A stretch of 64,000 nucleotides of DNA, from contig DASUSH010000035.1 in assembly GCA_036375215.1 (NCBI GenBank), positions 5,037 through 69,036 on the forward strand, read 5' to 3'. The position numbers and the translations under genes are program-made. The notes beneath the pieces were generated by a model. It saw nothing but the letters and a program-made list of their open reading frames with translations. It had not been told where the DNA came from and did not search any database. The stretch comes from DASUSH01 sp036375215. GTDB taxonomy: Bacteria > Actinomycetota > Thermoleophilia > Solirubrobacterales > 70-9. Positions 49,790 to 59,402 of this stretch are shown in pieces; position 1 is the stretch's first letter, and every line of letters starts with the position of its first letter.

Positions 49790-52700
49790 TCAGCAGGTAT
49801 TGGTCCTGATCCCGGGCGGGTCGGTCTCGGAGATCCAGCGGGTCTGCGAGTCGTTCTCAGGGAAGGTGCGGAACACCGGACCTCCGGTGAGGTCCCCGTA
49901 CGCGCGGCGGTAGAAGGTCTCCTTGTCGACGCCGAGGGTCGTGAACAGGGGATCGGTCATGGCCGCCTCGGGAAGCTCCATCTTGTAGTGGTCGGTCAAT
50001 GACCCGGTCCCCGTCCTGTGGGCGAGCGCGGCGACCTGCCACGTATCCAAGTCGCCACTGGGCGAGCCGAGGTCCCTCAGCACCGGATAGGAGACCTGGC
50101 CGCTCTCGGGCGAGTTGTGGAACGGGCACCACCAACCGCCGAGGTTCTGGCCCGCGGGCTGGTGGACCTGCCCCCCGCTCACCCCGCGCCACGTCGTGGT
50201 GCGATTCGGGCTCGGGTCGAAATGCCAGAGCTGATACTTCGTCGGGAGGAGCGCCGTGTAGACGGCGACTTTCGCTCCGTCGGTCACGGCCTGCTCGGCC
50301 GAGGTCTGCTCCGTCGTCGTCACCTTCCAGTCGGACGACGGCGCATCGGGACACTGGTCCGGCAGCGAGGTGCACAGCCCGACCGTCCTCAGCTTGCGAT
50401 AGTCGGCGGCGATCACCGCGAACATCTGCTTCTTGATGGTGTCCTGGGCCGTCTTCATCCGCGTCGCGAGCTGGGCGCCGACGTTTCCGGCCGTCACCGA
50501 GAACTTCTCGCCCACGTCGGGTCCGCCGGCGCTCAGCTTGGACCACTCGTCGACGGCGTCGTAGAGGGTCGCGGTCATGCTCACCGCCACCCCGAGCGGC
50601 TCCAGGAGCTCCCCGGCACCCTCCAGCGAGGCCTTCAGCACCAGGCCGATCTCCGCCACCGTGGGATCGTCGTCGTTCACCTTGACGAGCCCGTCGATGT
50701 CGCTTTGGATCTTGTTGAACGCCGCCCACTGCTGGAGCTGGGTGTCGGCGAACGGCTCCGACAGATTCGCGACGTACCCGTTGGCCGCCTTCAGCCAGCC
50801 GATCTCGTTCGTGAGCTCGGTCTTGGCCCAGTTGAAGTCCGTCTCGCTGAATCCGGGACGCGGATTCCCGGAGAGGACGTCACGCGTGTAGTCGTAGCCC
50901 TTGATCGCGGTGGCCTTGAGGTCCAAGGCGCCCGGGTTGTAGGCCTCGTTCCAGTAGTAGCTGCGACGGCTGTCGATCCCGACCTTGTCGCCGATCCAGC
51001 GAATCGCCGCCACCTGGTTGCCCACCTCGGGCCAGTGCCCGGGGTCGCTGAAGACGAGATCGCGAAGCTTCACGCCGGGGCCGGCGAGCTCCTCGCCGAC
51101 GCCGCTCGGCTCGAGCTCGAAGCCGTAGTCCTTGCTCGATCGGGTGAGCGAGCCGATCACCGGGACGCCGTTGAGGCCGTTCGGGAGCGCCGCGGAGCCT
51201 TCCCTTTGCACCTCGACCGCGTGACCGGGAGGCGTGCCCCACTGGGCCACGAGGCTGTACGCGTGGTCGCCCGGCGCGAGGGTCGAGTCGAGCGCGCGAT
51301 ATACGCCGTTCCGGGTTGCGCCGAGGTGATCGGTGAGCAGATCGACGAGTTGCTTCGCGGCGCCGCCGCCGAACCCGGCGTACTCGTTCCGCGCCCGGCC
51401 CATGCTGGTGATGAAGACAAGCGAGCCATGCCCGTTGTCGCCGTGCGGGACGTTCGCGATCGTGTTGATCATCCGCTGCATCTCGCTCCCGCCGCCCCCA
51501 CCGCCGGCGACGTCGAAGAAGTACGAGTCTCCGCCCAGGCCCTGGCGCTCTACGACCACGACGTGAAAGCCGCCGTGGGAGGCGCCTGAGGGCATGTCCG
51601 CGGTGAAGGTCTGGCCCCCGATCCGCATGACGTTGTGCGTCGCCGTGGAGCCCGGCGCCTGCGTGTCGAACTTGAGGTGCTCGCCCGAGGCGAAGCTCGA
51701 GTAGTACCCGAAGTTGTCCTTGAGCAGGTACCCCCTGATCGTGCCGTCGTCGCGCAGGTCGAGCATGTCGAAGTTGTTGTGCGCGGTGGCCTCCCACCCC
51801 TGCGCGCCGAGATAGCCGACCACCGACATCCTGCCCCTCAGCATCGGGTGATCCCGGTTCTGCCAGGTCGGGGGTATGAAGTTGGGCGCTCCGATGGCGG
51901 TGAGCGCGTTCGGCAGCCCGACCGAGGGCTGCGCGGACCACGCCGCGGTGGATCCGACGGCCCCGTCGGGTCGCTGGGAGACGCCGATGACCACGAGCTG
52001 CTGGTTCGGGTAGGTCTGCTTGAGCTGGGCGAGATCAGCCTGCACCTGATTGCTGCACGGAGTGATCTGGGCTAAGTCGTTGGTGACATATGGGTTCTGC
52101 GTCGCCTGCGGGCAGTCGTACGGCTTGTTCGAGACCAGCTCGAGCGTCTTCGGCTTCAGGACGACGAGCTGTAGCCACTTCTGCGAATTGCCGGGGTCCT
52201 CGTAGAACTGATTGCCGATCTGGACGCCCCAGCCGTGTCCCGGCGGCTTGGCCATGGTGTTCACCGGTACCAGGGGATCGGATGGGACGTCGGCGGGGAC
52301 GGACGCCACCCCGCGCGTGCCGTCCGGCGCGGTGACGGTGAGCTGGAACTTGTAGACACCGGGGTGGTCGGGCCTGAAGTGCGGCGTCGAGGACCCCCGC
52401 GAGTTGAACTGCGGCTCCGGTCCGAGGTTCTCGACGCCGGTCGCGGCGGACGCGTGCGCGTCGCGGCCGCGGGGCCGGAGGGAGCTCGCGCGCGGCGCCC
52501 GGAGCAACCGCCAGCGGTAATCGAGACGTCCTCCTCGCCGCTTGGCCGCCGGATGCAGAAGCGATCTCCCGCCGTCGAGGCTGACCCGCGCGTGCACTCC
52601 GACATTGCGCCTGAGGCCCGGCGCGGCGAGGGGGCGGTCGGCGGCGACGCGGAAGTGGACCTTCCCGCCCCGGGCCGACTTCGAGCCCGGCCGGCGCACC

Positions 52701-53050
52701 TTCACCCGCAGCACGTTGCGGCGGTGGCGCAGGCCGTGGCTTGGCGACGCCCGCAGTCGGCGGATCCCGTGGCGGGCCCGCTTCGAGAAATGCTTCCCGA
52801 CCTGCTGGCCGTTCAGCCACGCCCTGATCCGGGCCGTGCTCCCGGCCCGGACGCGAATCTCGACGGACCGCGCGGGGACCGTCTGGCCGTCGCGCGGAGC
52901 GAGCACCGGGCCCTTCGCGCCTTCGGCGGCGGAGGACGGGGCCGGCATCGCGAGCGCGACCAGCGCGAGGACGGAGGCGACGACGATGCCGGCGGCTGAC
53001 CGCCGCCGCCCGCGACAGAACGCTTGATTTCGGTTTTCCCTGTACCTCAT
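49790..53050 (-). CDS. very large secreted protein, function unknown
   Basis: 1086 residues. ATG 53050; long signal region (about 1-42, ending SSAAEGA). Residues 45-145 are Arg-rich and Ig-like (VEIRVRAGSTARIRAWLNGQ). Residues about 150-265 resemble a PKD module (HPGVYKFQLTVTAPDG). The rest is without recognised family, with aromatic-rich, low-repeat sequence, a Gly6 run near 522, and a late WGTPPGH/HFDPSPN region. Tail ends in Cys. Possible surface toxin, hydrolase or S-layer-linked protein; nothing decisive. Two identical hairpins lie in its leader (53054-53098). Confidence 0.7.
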   Translation of the reverse strand: MRYRENRNQAFCRGRRRSAAGIVVASVLALVALAMPAPSSAAEGAKGPVLAPRDGQTVPARSVEIRVRAGSTARIRAWLNGQQVGKHFSKRARHGIRRLRASPSHGLRHRRNVLRVKVRRPGSKSARGGKVHFRVAADRPLAAPGLRRNVGVHARVSLDGGRSLLHPAAKRRGGRLDYRWRLLRAPRASSLRPRGRDAHASAATGVENLGPEPQFNSRGSSTPHFRPDHPGVYKFQLTVTAPDGTRGVASVPADVPSDPLVPVNTMAKPPGHGWGVQIGNQFYEDPGNSQKWLQLVVLKPKTLELVSNKPYDCPQATQNPYVTNDLAQITPCSNQVQADLAQLKQTYPNQQLVVIGVSQRPDGAVGSTAAWSAQPSVGLPNALTAIGAPNFIPPTWQNRDHPMLRGRMSVVGYLGAQGWEATAHNNFDMLDLRDDGTIRGYLLKDNFGYYSSFASGEHLKFDTQAPGSTATHNVMRIGGQTFTADMPSGASHGGFHVVVVERQGLGGDSYFFDVAGGGGGGSEMQRMINTIANVPHGDNGHGSLVFITSMGRARNEYAGFGGGAAKQLVDLLTDHLGATRNGVYRALDSTLAPGDHAYSLVAQWGTPPGHAVEVQREGSAALPNGLNGVPVIGSLTRSSKDYGFELEPSGVGEELAGPGVKLRDLVFSDPGHWPEVGNQVAAIRWIGDKVGIDSRRSYYWNEAYNPGALDLKATAIKGYDYTRDVLSGNPRPGFSETDFNWAKTELTNEIGWLKAANGYVANLSEPFADTQLQQWAAFNKIQSDIDGLVKVNDDDPTVAEIGLVLKASLEGAGELLEPLGVAVSMTATLYDAVDEWSKLSAGGPDVGEKFSVTAGNVGAQLATRMKTAQDTIKKQMFAVIAADYRKLRTVGLCTSLPDQCPDAPSSDWKVTTTEQTSAEQAVTDGAKVAVYTALLPTKYQLWHFDPSPNRTTTWRGVSGGQVHQPAGQNLGGWWCPFHNSPESGQVSYPVLRDLGSPSGDLDTWQVAALAHRTGTGSLTDHYKMELPEAAMTDPLFTTLGVDKETFYRRAYGDLTGGPVFRTFPENDSQTRWISETDPPGIRTNTC

Positions 53051-53053
53051 GGT

Positions 53054-53098
53054 CCAGCCTTCCTGGCTGGCTATGGCCGCCCCAGCCTTCCTGGCTGG
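53054..53098 (-). promoter_or_regulatory. tandem identical hairpins in leader of the 1086-residue protein gene
   Basis: Two exact copies of the 17-nt sequence CCAGCCAGGAAGGCTGG (minus strand; 53082-53098 and 53054-53070), 28 nt apart. Each folds into a 6-bp stem with an AGGAA loop; the second ends 3 nt before the ATG. GGAAGG also occurs twice just upstream (53104-53120 region). Purine-rich loops so placed could be ribosome-binding decoys or protein-binding hairpins. Confidence 0.65.
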
Positions 53099-53122
53099 GA
53101 AACCTTCCGACCTTCCGGGGCG

Positions 53123-53128
53123 ACTATA
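53123..53128 (-). promoter_or_regulatory. -10 box of the 1086-residue protein gene
   Basis: TATAGT on the minus strand, about 72 nt before the ATG; the transcript would carry both hairpins at 53054-53098. Confidence 0.5.
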
Positions 53129-53211
53129 GAACCAACGGCGGCGATCCGCAAATCCCGGGGGCCGGACCGAACCGCGGCGACTGATCCGGACGCAGCTAGC
53201 CCGGCGGGCGG

Positions 53212-53217
53212 GATACT
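53212..53217 (+). promoter_or_regulatory. -10 box of secreted propeller-like gene
   Basis: GATACT, 10 nt before the ATG at 53228; A2 and T6 conserved. Weak. Confidence 0.3.
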
Positions 53218-53227
53218 TGGGCGAGGC

Positions 53228-54703
53228 ATGAAGCGGTCCGGACCGTCAGGGCATTTCCCCACGCATCCGCTCGGGACGGCGACGCGCCGCGCCCGGCGCG
53301 CGATCGCGCCCGTCATCGCGACCGCCGCCCTCTCGCTCTTGGTTCCCGCCGCCGCGGAAGCCGAGCTCGAGATCTTCCAGGGCCTCAACTCCCCTGGCCT
53401 TTCCGCCGGTGACAACAAGGGAATCGCCGCCCCACCGGATACCACCGGCGCGATCGGGCCGGATCATTTCGTCGAGGTGGTCAATGTCCGGATCGCGGTC
53501 TACGCACGGAGTGGCCTCGAGTCGCTCGCCGAGCTCGACGCAAACGAGTTCTGGGAGCTCCCGCCGGCCGCGCAGACGGTCGACCCCCAGCTGGCCTGGG
53601 ACGAGCGGTCCGGCCGCTGGTACTACGTCATGCTCCTCAACGACGCAGTGACCGAGGAGCGGGCGATCCTCTACGCGTGGTCCAAGACCGCCGACCCGAC
53701 CGACCTGGATCAGGGGTGGTGCAAGACCCGGTTTTCGACCGGGAAGCTCTTCGACGATTACCCGAAGCTCGGGTTCAGCCGTCACCACGTCCTGATCGGG
53801 ACGAACCTCGCCAACCTGAAGAAACGGAAGGTCCTCTATAGCCGGCTGTGGGCGATCGCGAAGCCGCCCGCCGACGGCGACGACTGCACCCCGCCCGAGG
53901 CGAACGTCCTTCCCGAGCGGGACCGGCCCCTCCGAGACGTCGGCGGCCCGCGGTCGGCCACGCCCGTTCCCGCCGTCCCGGTCGGCGAGAAGAGCGGCTT
54001 CGTCGTCGCGGCGGAGTGCCTCGACGACGGATCCGGTGAGGGTGGCGAGTACTGCGGTCGGTCGGCGGACGAGATCACCGTGTGGCGGGTCGTCGGGCCG
54101 GCGGGCGAACCTCGCCTGAAGGGCCCGCGCGCGATCCACGTGCCGCGGTTCCGGGCCCCGAAGCCGGTGCACCAGCCCGGCGCCAAGCAGACCCTCGACG
54201 CGCTCGACGGGCGCCTGACGCAGGCGGTCTCGAGCGACGATCCGGATCGAGGCGGCTCGTCGCTCGTCTGGTCTCAGCACACGGTCGCCCGCAAGGGCGG
54301 TCGATCCGCGGTCCGCTGGTACGCGCTCGATCCACAGCGGTTGAGGGCGGCCCGGCGGGACACGATCGCCGAGCGCAAGCACTCGATCTTCAACGGGGCC
54401 ATCGCGCCCACCCTCGGAGGGACCGCGATCGTCAACTACAACGTCGGCGGGGAAACGCTCTTGCCCCAGATCCGCGCTCAGGAGGCGGGCCACCCCGCGA
54501 GCGAGATCACGCTGGGCAAGAGCGTCGCTCCCGACCGGACATGCGATCCCCCGGACACGTGCAGCTGGGGGGACTACGCGGGGGCGAGCACCGATCCGCG
54601 AAATCCGGATCTCGTCTGGGGAGCGAACCAGACGATCGGGCCGCCGAGCCAGGGCGCGTTCGGGATCTCGTGGCGCACGCGGATCTTCGCGCTGAGGGAC
54701 TGA
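53228..54703 (+). CDS. secreted beta-rich (propeller-like) protein, function unknown
   Basis: 491 residues, signal peptide about 1-46 with a basic n-region. Repeated blocks of the pattern D-x-x-[14 protein letters not shown] and SLVWSQHTV suggest a beta-propeller of the sialidase/WD type; [16 protein letters not shown] and [12 protein letters not shown] look like blade strands. A CGRSADE and [12 protein letters not shown] pair gives several Cys, probably disulfides. The [13 protein letters not shown] motif occurs, from memory, in other actinobacterial secreted proteins of unknown role. No catalytic motif assigned. Divergent from the 1086-residue protein gene. Confidence 0.65.
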   Translation: MKRSGPSGHFPTHPLGTATRRARRAIAPVIATAALSLLVPAAAEAELEIFQGLNSPGLSAGDNKGIAAPPDTTGAIGPDHFVEVVNVRIAVYARSGLESLAELDANEFWELPPAAQTVDPQLAWDERSGRWYYVMLLNDAVTEERAILYAWSKTADPTDLDQGWCKTRFSTGKLFDDYPKLGFSRHHVLIGTNLANLKKRKVLYSRLWAIAKPPADGDDCTPPEANVLPERDRPLRDVGGPRSATPVPAVPVGEKSGFVVAAECLDDGSGEGGEYCGRSADEITVWRVVGPAGEPRLKGPRAIHVPRFRAPKPVHQPGAKQTLDALDGRLTQAVSSDDPDRGGSSLVWSQHTVARKGGRSAVRWYALDPQRLRAARRDTIAERKHSIFNGAIAPTLGGTAIVNYNVGGETLLPQIRAQEAGHPASEITLGKSVAPDRTCDPPDTCSWGDYAGASTDPRNPDLVWGANQTIGPPSQGAFGISWRTRIFALRD

Positions 54704-54730
54704 TCGGCGGGCCGCCGACCGCGCTCCCGC

Positions 54731-54756
54731 CCTAAGTGGCTATGAGGCACTACGGT
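54731..54756 (+). promoter_or_regulatory. promoter and possible operator of LuxR-ATPase gene
   Basis: TACGGT -10 box (54751-54756) lies within an imperfect dyad CCTAAGTG...CACTACGG (54731-54738, 54748-54755). The CCTAAGT half-site recurs in the inverted repeat after the same gene (57500-57533), so the regulator may bind both. Confidence 0.4.
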
Positions 54757-54765
54757 CCGCCGAGC

Positions 54766-54798
54766 GATGCGCCCCGCGTGGAGAGCTCATCGAGCCTG
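54766..54798 (+). CDS. possible 10-residue leader peptide before LuxR-ATPase gene
   Basis: ATG 9 nt after TACGGT, reading [10 protein letters not shown] then TGA. Same leaderless spacing as real genes here, followed by an 83-nt gap to the regulator's ATG. Too short for codon evidence; may be chance. Confidence 0.25.
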
Positions 54799-54881
54799 AA
54801 GCCGCGCGCATTGTCTCCTCAGGGAGTCCGGCGACGAGCTTGTGGGAGCGGCGCGCCTCGTGGATGATTGCCACAAGCGGC

Positions 54882-57488
54882 ATGGAATCGACCTCCGAGG
54901 TAGCCGACGAGCTTCTGGAGCGGTCGCTCGAGATGGCAGAGCTCGAGCATCGGCTCGAGGCTGTCGGAGCGACAGGCAAGGGTCACGTCGTCCTCGTCTC
55001 CGGCGAGGCGGGAATCGGGAAGACGACCCTCCTGCATGCGTTTCGCGGTACTCACGCGTCGGGGCCGAGGTTTCTGTGGGGTGCATGCGACCCGCTGTTC
55101 ACCCCGCGCCCATTGGGTTCCGTGAGTGACGTCGCGGAGCAGGCCGGAGGCGAGTTGGCGGATCTCGTAACGCGGGACCCCAAGCCCTTCGCGCTCGGAG
55201 AAAGCCTGCTGCGCGAGCTCGGCACGCCGAGCGTGCTGGTGCTGGAGGACCTGCACTGGGCGGATGAGGCCTCGCTCGATGTTCTGCGTCTCGTCGCGCG
55301 CCGCGTCGAGAGCGTGCCCGCGCTCGTGCTCGCGACCTACCGCGACGACGACCTCGGCGCGGATCATCCGCTCCGGTTGGTGCTTGGGGAGCTGGCGCGC
55401 AACCGAGCGGCCACCCGGCTGAGACCAGAACGGCTCTCGGAGACGGCCGTCTCGACGCTCGCAGAGTCCCGGGGCGTTGACGCGCGCGAGCTCTACCGGA
55501 CGACCGCGGGCAACCCGTTTTTTGTGAGCGAGGTCCTTGCGGCCGGCGGCGAGCGGATTCCGGCAACCGTCAAGGACGCGGTCCACGCCCGTGTCAACCA
55601 GCTGTCCCGACCGGCGCGCACGCTGCTCGAGGCGGTCGCGATCGGGTCTCAGCCAACGGACCTGTGGCTACTGCGGACATTGGCCCCGGACACCGTCTCG
55701 ACCCTGGACGAGTGCCTGGGCGCCGGCATGTTGATGGCCGATGGGGACGCCGTCGCCTTCCGCCACGAACTGGCCCGCCTCGCGGTCGAGGAATCGCTGC
55801 CGCCCGACCGGAGGCGCGCCCTGCACCGCGCCGCATTGGCTGCGCTCGCGGATCCGCCCGGCGGTGCCCAGGACCTGGCGCGGCTGGCGCATCACGCGGA
55901 CGCCGCGCAGGACGCCGACGCGGTGCTGCGGTTCGCTCCCGCGGCCGCCGAGCGGGCCGCCGCGGTAGGCGCCCACCGGGAGGCCGGCGCTCAATTTTCG
56001 CGCGCCCTGCGCTACGCCGAGGGCCTGCCCGGTGAGGAGCGGGCAAAGCTCCTCGACCGCACGGCCCGCGAGTACGTCCTCGTGGGGCGGCTGACCGATG
56101 CGGTGGAGCTTCGCCGCCGCGCCGTCGAGGGGCATCGCGCGGCGGGGGACCGGCTTCGCGAGGGCGACTCCCTGCGGGCCCTGGCGTTCCCCCTGTGGAC
56201 CCTCGGCCGCAGGGACGAAGCGGACGCGGCGGTCGGCGAGGCGGTCGCCGTGCTCGAGGATTGCCAACCCGGGCGGGAGCTGGCGAAGGCCTACGGAATG
56301 CTGTGCATGCTGCGCTTCACCATCACGGACTTCGAGGGAACGATCGCCGCCGGCGCCAAAGCCCTCGAGCTCGCGGAGCAATCCGGCGACGCACAAGCAG
56401 CCGTACAGGCGCTCAGCAACATCGGCGCGATCGAGTTCCTGCGCGGGGAGGCCCAGGGCCGGGAGAAGCTAGAGCGCAGCCTCGATCTCGCGCGTGAGTC
56501 CGGCCTGGTCGACGAGATGGCGTACGCGTACTGCTGCCTCGCGCTCGGCGCCGGGCGGTCGCGGTCATACCGGGTCGCGTCGCGGTATCAGGCGGCGGGG
56601 ATCGAGCATTGCATCCGGCACGACCTCGAGGGCTTTCGCCCGTTCCTGATCGCTCTGCGCAGTGAGCAGGAGCTCGATCAGGGCCGGTGGGAGGCAGCGG
56701 CCGAGTCCGCGACGACCGTGGTTCGCGACGAAGGATCCGGCCCGGGGACGACGAGAGCGCTCGCGACGCTCGGGCGCCTGCGCGCACGGCGCGGTGACCC
56801 GGAGCAATGGGGCCTACTGGATCGAGCGCTCGAGCTCGCCGAGGCGGCGCATGAGCTCGATCGGCTGGCGCCGGTTGCGCTCGCCCGCTGCGAGGCTGCG
56901 TGGCTCGAGGGGCGCGACGAGGATGCGGTCGGCGAAACCGAGGCCGCCTGGGAGCTCGCCCGGCAGATTCGAGATCCGTGGCTCACCGGAGAGCTCGCGC
57001 AATGGCGGCGGCGGGCGGGCGCCGACGATGAGGCGCCGCCCGGCCTCGCGAAGCCGTATGCGCTCGGGCTCGCCGGCGATTGGCGCCGCGCGTCGGAGCT
57101 CTGGAGCGAGCTCGGCTGCCCCTACGAGGCCGCGCTCGCCGAGGCGGAGGGCGACGACGCGGGGCGCCGGCAGGCGTTGCAGGCGCTGCACGACCTGGGT
57201 GCGCGCGCGAGCGCCGCGGTGGTCGCGCGGCGGCTGCGTGAACGGGGGGCTCGGGGCCTCCCCCGCGGGCCCCGGCCGCAGACGAGCGAGAACCCCGCTC
57301 AGCTCACTGCGAGGGAGATGGAGGTGCTGGCCCTCGTCGTCGAGGGGCTGCGCAACGCCGAGATCGCGGAGCGCCTGTTCATCTCCGCGAGGACCGTCGA
57401 CCATCACGTCTCCGCGATCCTCGGCAAGCTGGAGATCGGCTCGCGCGGCGAGGCCGCCGCGGCCGCGCGTCGCCTCGGCCTCGCCTAG
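54882..57488 (+). CDS. LuxR-family regulator with AAA/STAND ATPase domain (LAL-type)
   Basis: 868 residues. N-terminal [17 protein letters not shown] then Walker A GEAGIGKT at 41-48 and [14 protein letters not shown] (Walker B, with the HWAD typical of LAL regulators), AAA lid with [13 protein letters not shown]; a middle of about 450 residues of TPR-like helical repeats; C-terminal LuxR helix-turn-helix about 800-860 ([37 protein letters not shown]). LAL/MalT proteins bind a ligand plus ATP, oligomerise and activate transcription. Start uncertain: in-frame ATG 54864 and TTG 54840 also exist, none with a ribosome-binding site. Likely targets are itself and the small secreted gene downstream. 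Confidence 0.9.
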   Translation: MESTSEVADELLERSLEMAELEHRLEAVGATGKGHVVLVSGEAGIGKTTLLHAFRGTHASGPRFLWGACDPLFTPRPLGSVSDVAEQAGGELADLVTRDPKPFALGESLLRELGTPSVLVLEDLHWADEASLDVLRLVARRVESVPALVLATYRDDDLGADHPLRLVLGELARNRAATRLRPERLSETAVSTLAESRGVDARELYRTTAGNPFFVSEVLAAGGERIPATVKDAVHARVNQLSRPARTLLEAVAIGSQPTDLWLLRTLAPDTVSTLDECLGAGMLMADGDAVAFRHELARLAVEESLPPDRRRALHRAALAALADPPGGAQDLARLAHHADAAQDADAVLRFAPAAAERAAAVGAHREAGAQFSRALRYAEGLPGEERAKLLDRTAREYVLVGRLTDAVELRRRAVEGHRAAGDRLREGDSLRALAFPLWTLGRRDEADAAVGEAVAVLEDCQPGRELAKAYGMLCMLRFTITDFEGTIAAGAKALELAEQSGDAQAAVQALSNIGAIEFLRGEAQGREKLERSLDLARESGLVDEMAYAYCCLALGAGRSRSYRVASRYQAAGIEHCIRHDLEGFRPFLIALRSEQELDQGRWEAAAESATTVVRDEGSGPGTTRALATLGRLRARRGDPEQWGLLDRALELAEAAHELDRLAPVALARCEAAWLEGRDEDAVGETEAAWELARQIRDPWLTGELAQWRRRAGADDEAPPGLAKPYALGLAGDWRRASELWSELGCPYEAALAEAEGDDAGRRQALQALHDLGARASAAVVARRLRERGARGLPRGPRPQTSENPAQLTAREMEVLALVVEGLRNAEIAERLFISARTVDHHVSAILGKLEIGSRGEAAAAARRLGLA

Positions 57489-57499
57489 TCCTCCGTCTC

Positions 57500-57533
57500 G
57501 CCAAGTTGGGCACCGCCGCGCGCCAACTTAGGC
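57500..57533. promoter_or_regulatory. inverted repeat between LuxR-ATPase and small secreted gene
   Basis: CCAAGTTGG (57501-57509) and CCAACTTAGG (57523-57532), a 9-of-10 dyad with one bulged base, plus an outer G-C pair. No T-run follows. Either a terminator or an operator 34 nt upstream of the TACGGT box. Confidence 0.45.
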
Positions 57534-57566
57534 GGTCCTCCCGATGCCGCGTGGTGCCCCCGCGCC

Positions 57567-57572
57567 TACGGT
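57567..57572 (+). promoter_or_regulatory. -10 box of small secreted gene
   Basis: TACGGT, the same hexamer as the LuxR-ATPase promoter; leader about 30 nt with an AAGGAGG ribosome-binding site. Confidence 0.4.
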
Positions 57573-57608
57573 CGAGCTCCCACCCCATACACACCAAGGA
57601 GGCGACCG

Positions 57609-58022
57609 ATGCGTCGCAGCAAGACAATCCTCATAGGCCTATTTGGCTCAGCGCTCGCCGCGCTGGCCCTGGCGGCTCCCGCCTCGGCGGGAGCCCCGTC
57701 CCAGTCCGAGCTCGAGCGGGCCGGCTGGGGCTGCGTTGTCACACCGACCATCACCCCGGACCCCCACTGCGCCCGGCCCGGCGGGGTGGAGAGCGTCCTT
57801 GCCGGAGTGGCCGGGACGATGAAATTCCTCGTCTTCGAGCCGGACGGGACCTATCTCGGCAAGGAGCTCTTGATCCGCGGCGATGTGTTCCGGGGCTTCC
57901 GGGCGGACGGGACCCGTTTTCGCTGCCCGCAGGATCCGCCCACGCGTCGATTCACGTACCTCGGCCCGCTGCTGGGCATCGACTATTACGCGTGCCACCG
58001 CTTCGACAGCGACCACACCTGA
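57609..58022 (+). CDS. small secreted protein, function unknown
   Basis: 137 residues, ATG with AAGGAGG 7 nt upstream, one of the best ribosome-binding sites in the window. Signal peptide about 1-27 (ends ASAGA). Mature part about 110 residues with four Cys (GWGCVV, PHCAR, FRCPQ, YACHR), probably two disulfides, and beta-strand-like segments (MKFLVFEPDGTYLG). Family not recognised. Closed by a strong terminator, so monocistronic and perhaps highly expressed; likely under control of the preceding LuxR-family regulator. Confidence 0.7.
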   Translation: MRRSKTILIGLFGSALAALALAAPASAGAPSQSELERAGWGCVVTPTITPDPHCARPGGVESVLAGVAGTMKFLVFEPDGTYLGKELLIRGDVFRGFRADGTRFRCPQDPPTRRFTYLGPLLGIDYYACHRFDSDHT

Positions 58023-58053
58023 AGCCTCAGCGCGGTTGACCGAGTGACCCCGG

Positions 58054-58082
58054 AAGGGCCCGCCACGTTGCGGGCCCTTTCC
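58054..58082. terminator. strong stem-loop terminator
   Basis: AAGGGCCCGC / GCGGGCCCTT, perfect 10-bp stem with 6-nt loop, then TCC. Located 31 nt after the small secreted gene and usable from either strand. Confidence 0.75.
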
Positions 58083-58226
58083 GTCGGCGGCACGGCCTGC
58101 GCGCTCGGTGCTCATCCGCCAGCCCGATTCCCTTCCGGAAGGATCCGAACCCGTGGACCCAACCAGACGACCGCGGAGGCTCGGCGCCGGGTCCGCTCGA
58201 GGGCCTTTCGGCTTCCACACGCTCGC

Positions 58227-58625
58227 CTAATCCGATTGGCCGACGGCTTCGAGGGCTTCGGCTCGGTCTTGGAACATCCGAAGTCGCGTGATCTGGCCGT
58301 TCTCGACCGTGAACACGAACGTGCTTCGGGCGACCACCTCCACCCCCTCTCGACCGCGCATATAGGCGGTGTTCGGAACGACGATCTCGGAGCCCACCTG
58401 CGTGAAGCCGTGCGCTTGAAGCTCGCCGGCTTCGAACGTCGTCCAAAACTCATCCATGAAGGCCTCGAGCTCCGCGCGACCGCGATAGACACCTTTATAC
58501 GGCCCTCGAGAACGCGACCAGTCGATCTCCCCGTCGGAGTGCCACAGGCTCCGCGTCGAAGAGCGGTCTCGTCGGTTCCACGCGTCGAGCGACTTCCGAA
58601 CGATCTCCACGTCCTCCCGCGCCAT
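58227..58625 (-). CDS. SnoaL/NTF2-like protein
   Basis: 132 residues, cone-shaped NTF2-like fold: N-terminal VEIVRKSLDAWNRRD helix, WHSDGEIDW, YKGVYRGRAELEAFMDEFWTTF and late strands ARSTFVFTVENGQITRLRMF. This is the SnoaL_2 type common in actinobacteria; members act as isomerases, hydrolases or ligand binders, with the Asp/His pattern of the pocket not conclusive here. Start ATG follows GGAG by 5 nt. Directly preceded by the decayed tail of a second copy. Confidence 0.82.
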   Translation of the reverse strand: MAREDVEIVRKSLDAWNRRDRSSTRSLWHSDGEIDWSRSRGPYKGVYRGRAELEAFMDEFWTTFEAGELQAHGFTQVGSEIVVPNTAYMRGREGVEVVARSTFVFTVENGQITRLRMFQDRAEALEAVGQSD

Positions 58626-58627
58626 CG

Positions 58628-58681
58628 CTACTCCGATAGCCCGGCGGCTTCGAGCGCATCGGACCTGCTCGGGGACGGCTT
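58628..58681 (-). pseudogene. C-terminal remnant of a second SnoaL-like gene
   Basis: The last codons read RSDALEAAGLSE then TAG, matching the RAEALEAVGQSD terminus of the intact gene, and the stop lies 2 nt before that gene's ATG. Upstream of this tail no SnoaL sequence is recognisable, so a tandem duplicate seems to have been deleted or eroded. Confidence 0.45.
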
Positions 58682-58864
58682 CACCCGACCAGCATGCCAG
58701 GGCGAAAGCCGGCACACCGCTGACATCTGATCGACACGCAGGGTTGCCAGGGGGACCAGAGGAACGTCGACTGGTCCAGGCCATAGCCGGCCTGCGAGGT
58801 CGGGCCAGTGAAGTCCCGGTCGCCAGCCGTAGATGAACCGGCACGACCCCAGGGCCTTTGGTCC

Positions 58865-59395
58865 TCAGTAGCGGATCTGGCCCTTGATCTTGAGCCCGCC
58901 GCGGCAGCTCCCCACCGTGCAGAAGCTCTTCCCGGTGACCTTGCCCAGGCGGCCGGCCTCAACTCGCCTGAACTTCCTCGTGTTCCTGCAACCGTCGATT
59001 CGCATGGTCCCGTCGTAGGCCACGGTCTGTGTCGTCGCCGTGGTCTCCAGGACGTCCTTCGTGATCTCGAAGGTCCCCTTGCACACGCCCGGGTCCTGCG
59101 ACGGTCTTCGCGCTCTCAGGTAGAGGATCCACTTGCCCCGCTTGGTGTCCTCGAACATCTGGTCGCGCGGCGTCCGCGTCTCGGCCGCCTGGTCCCCGAA
59201 CGGCGCGCCCGCGGAGTCGAACGTGTCGACGATCGTCGGGGTGCCCGGGTGAAGGTCCTGATTGTCGGGCGTCCAGACGAGGTCGACGGAATGCCTCGTG
59301 ACGTCGCCGGCCTTGGCCGCGGCCGTGGCGCCGGCGAAGACCGAGAGCAGGAGGATGGCCGCGAGCGAAACGGTTCGCGGGGCTCGCCGGCTCAT
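58865..59395 (-). CDS. secreted protein, function unknown
   Basis: 176 residues from ATG 59395, chosen over ATG 59407 because TATGAT lies exactly 7 nt upstream and overlaps the earlier ATG. Signal peptide about 1-28 (ends AAAKAGD). Mature part about 145 residues: beta-strand-rich, with VDLVWTPDNQDLHPGTPTIVDTF and four Cys (VCKGT, DGCRN, FCTVGSC). The pattern of an early GDQ, RDQ and a late TVAYDGTMRI strand may be an allene-oxide-cyclase-like barrel, but this is weak. The 237 bases before its stop hold only the SnoaL remnant and nothing else I recognise. Confidence 0.6.
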   Translation of the reverse strand: MSRRAPRTVSLAAILLLSVFAGATAAAKAGDVTRHSVDLVWTPDNQDLHPGTPTIVDTFDSAGAPFGDQAAETRTPRDQMFEDTKRGKWILYLRARRPSQDPGVCKGTFEITKDVLETTATTQTVAYDGTMRIDGCRNTRKFRRVEAGRLGKVTGKSFCTVGSCRGGLKIKGQIRY

Positions 59396-59402
59396 CTGGG
59401 CG

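Noticed and set aside
53051..53120. Possible cyclic-di-GMP or other known riboswitch
   Set aside because: The two hairpins are identical and simple; the conserved junctions and tetraloop-receptor motifs of known classes are not visible.
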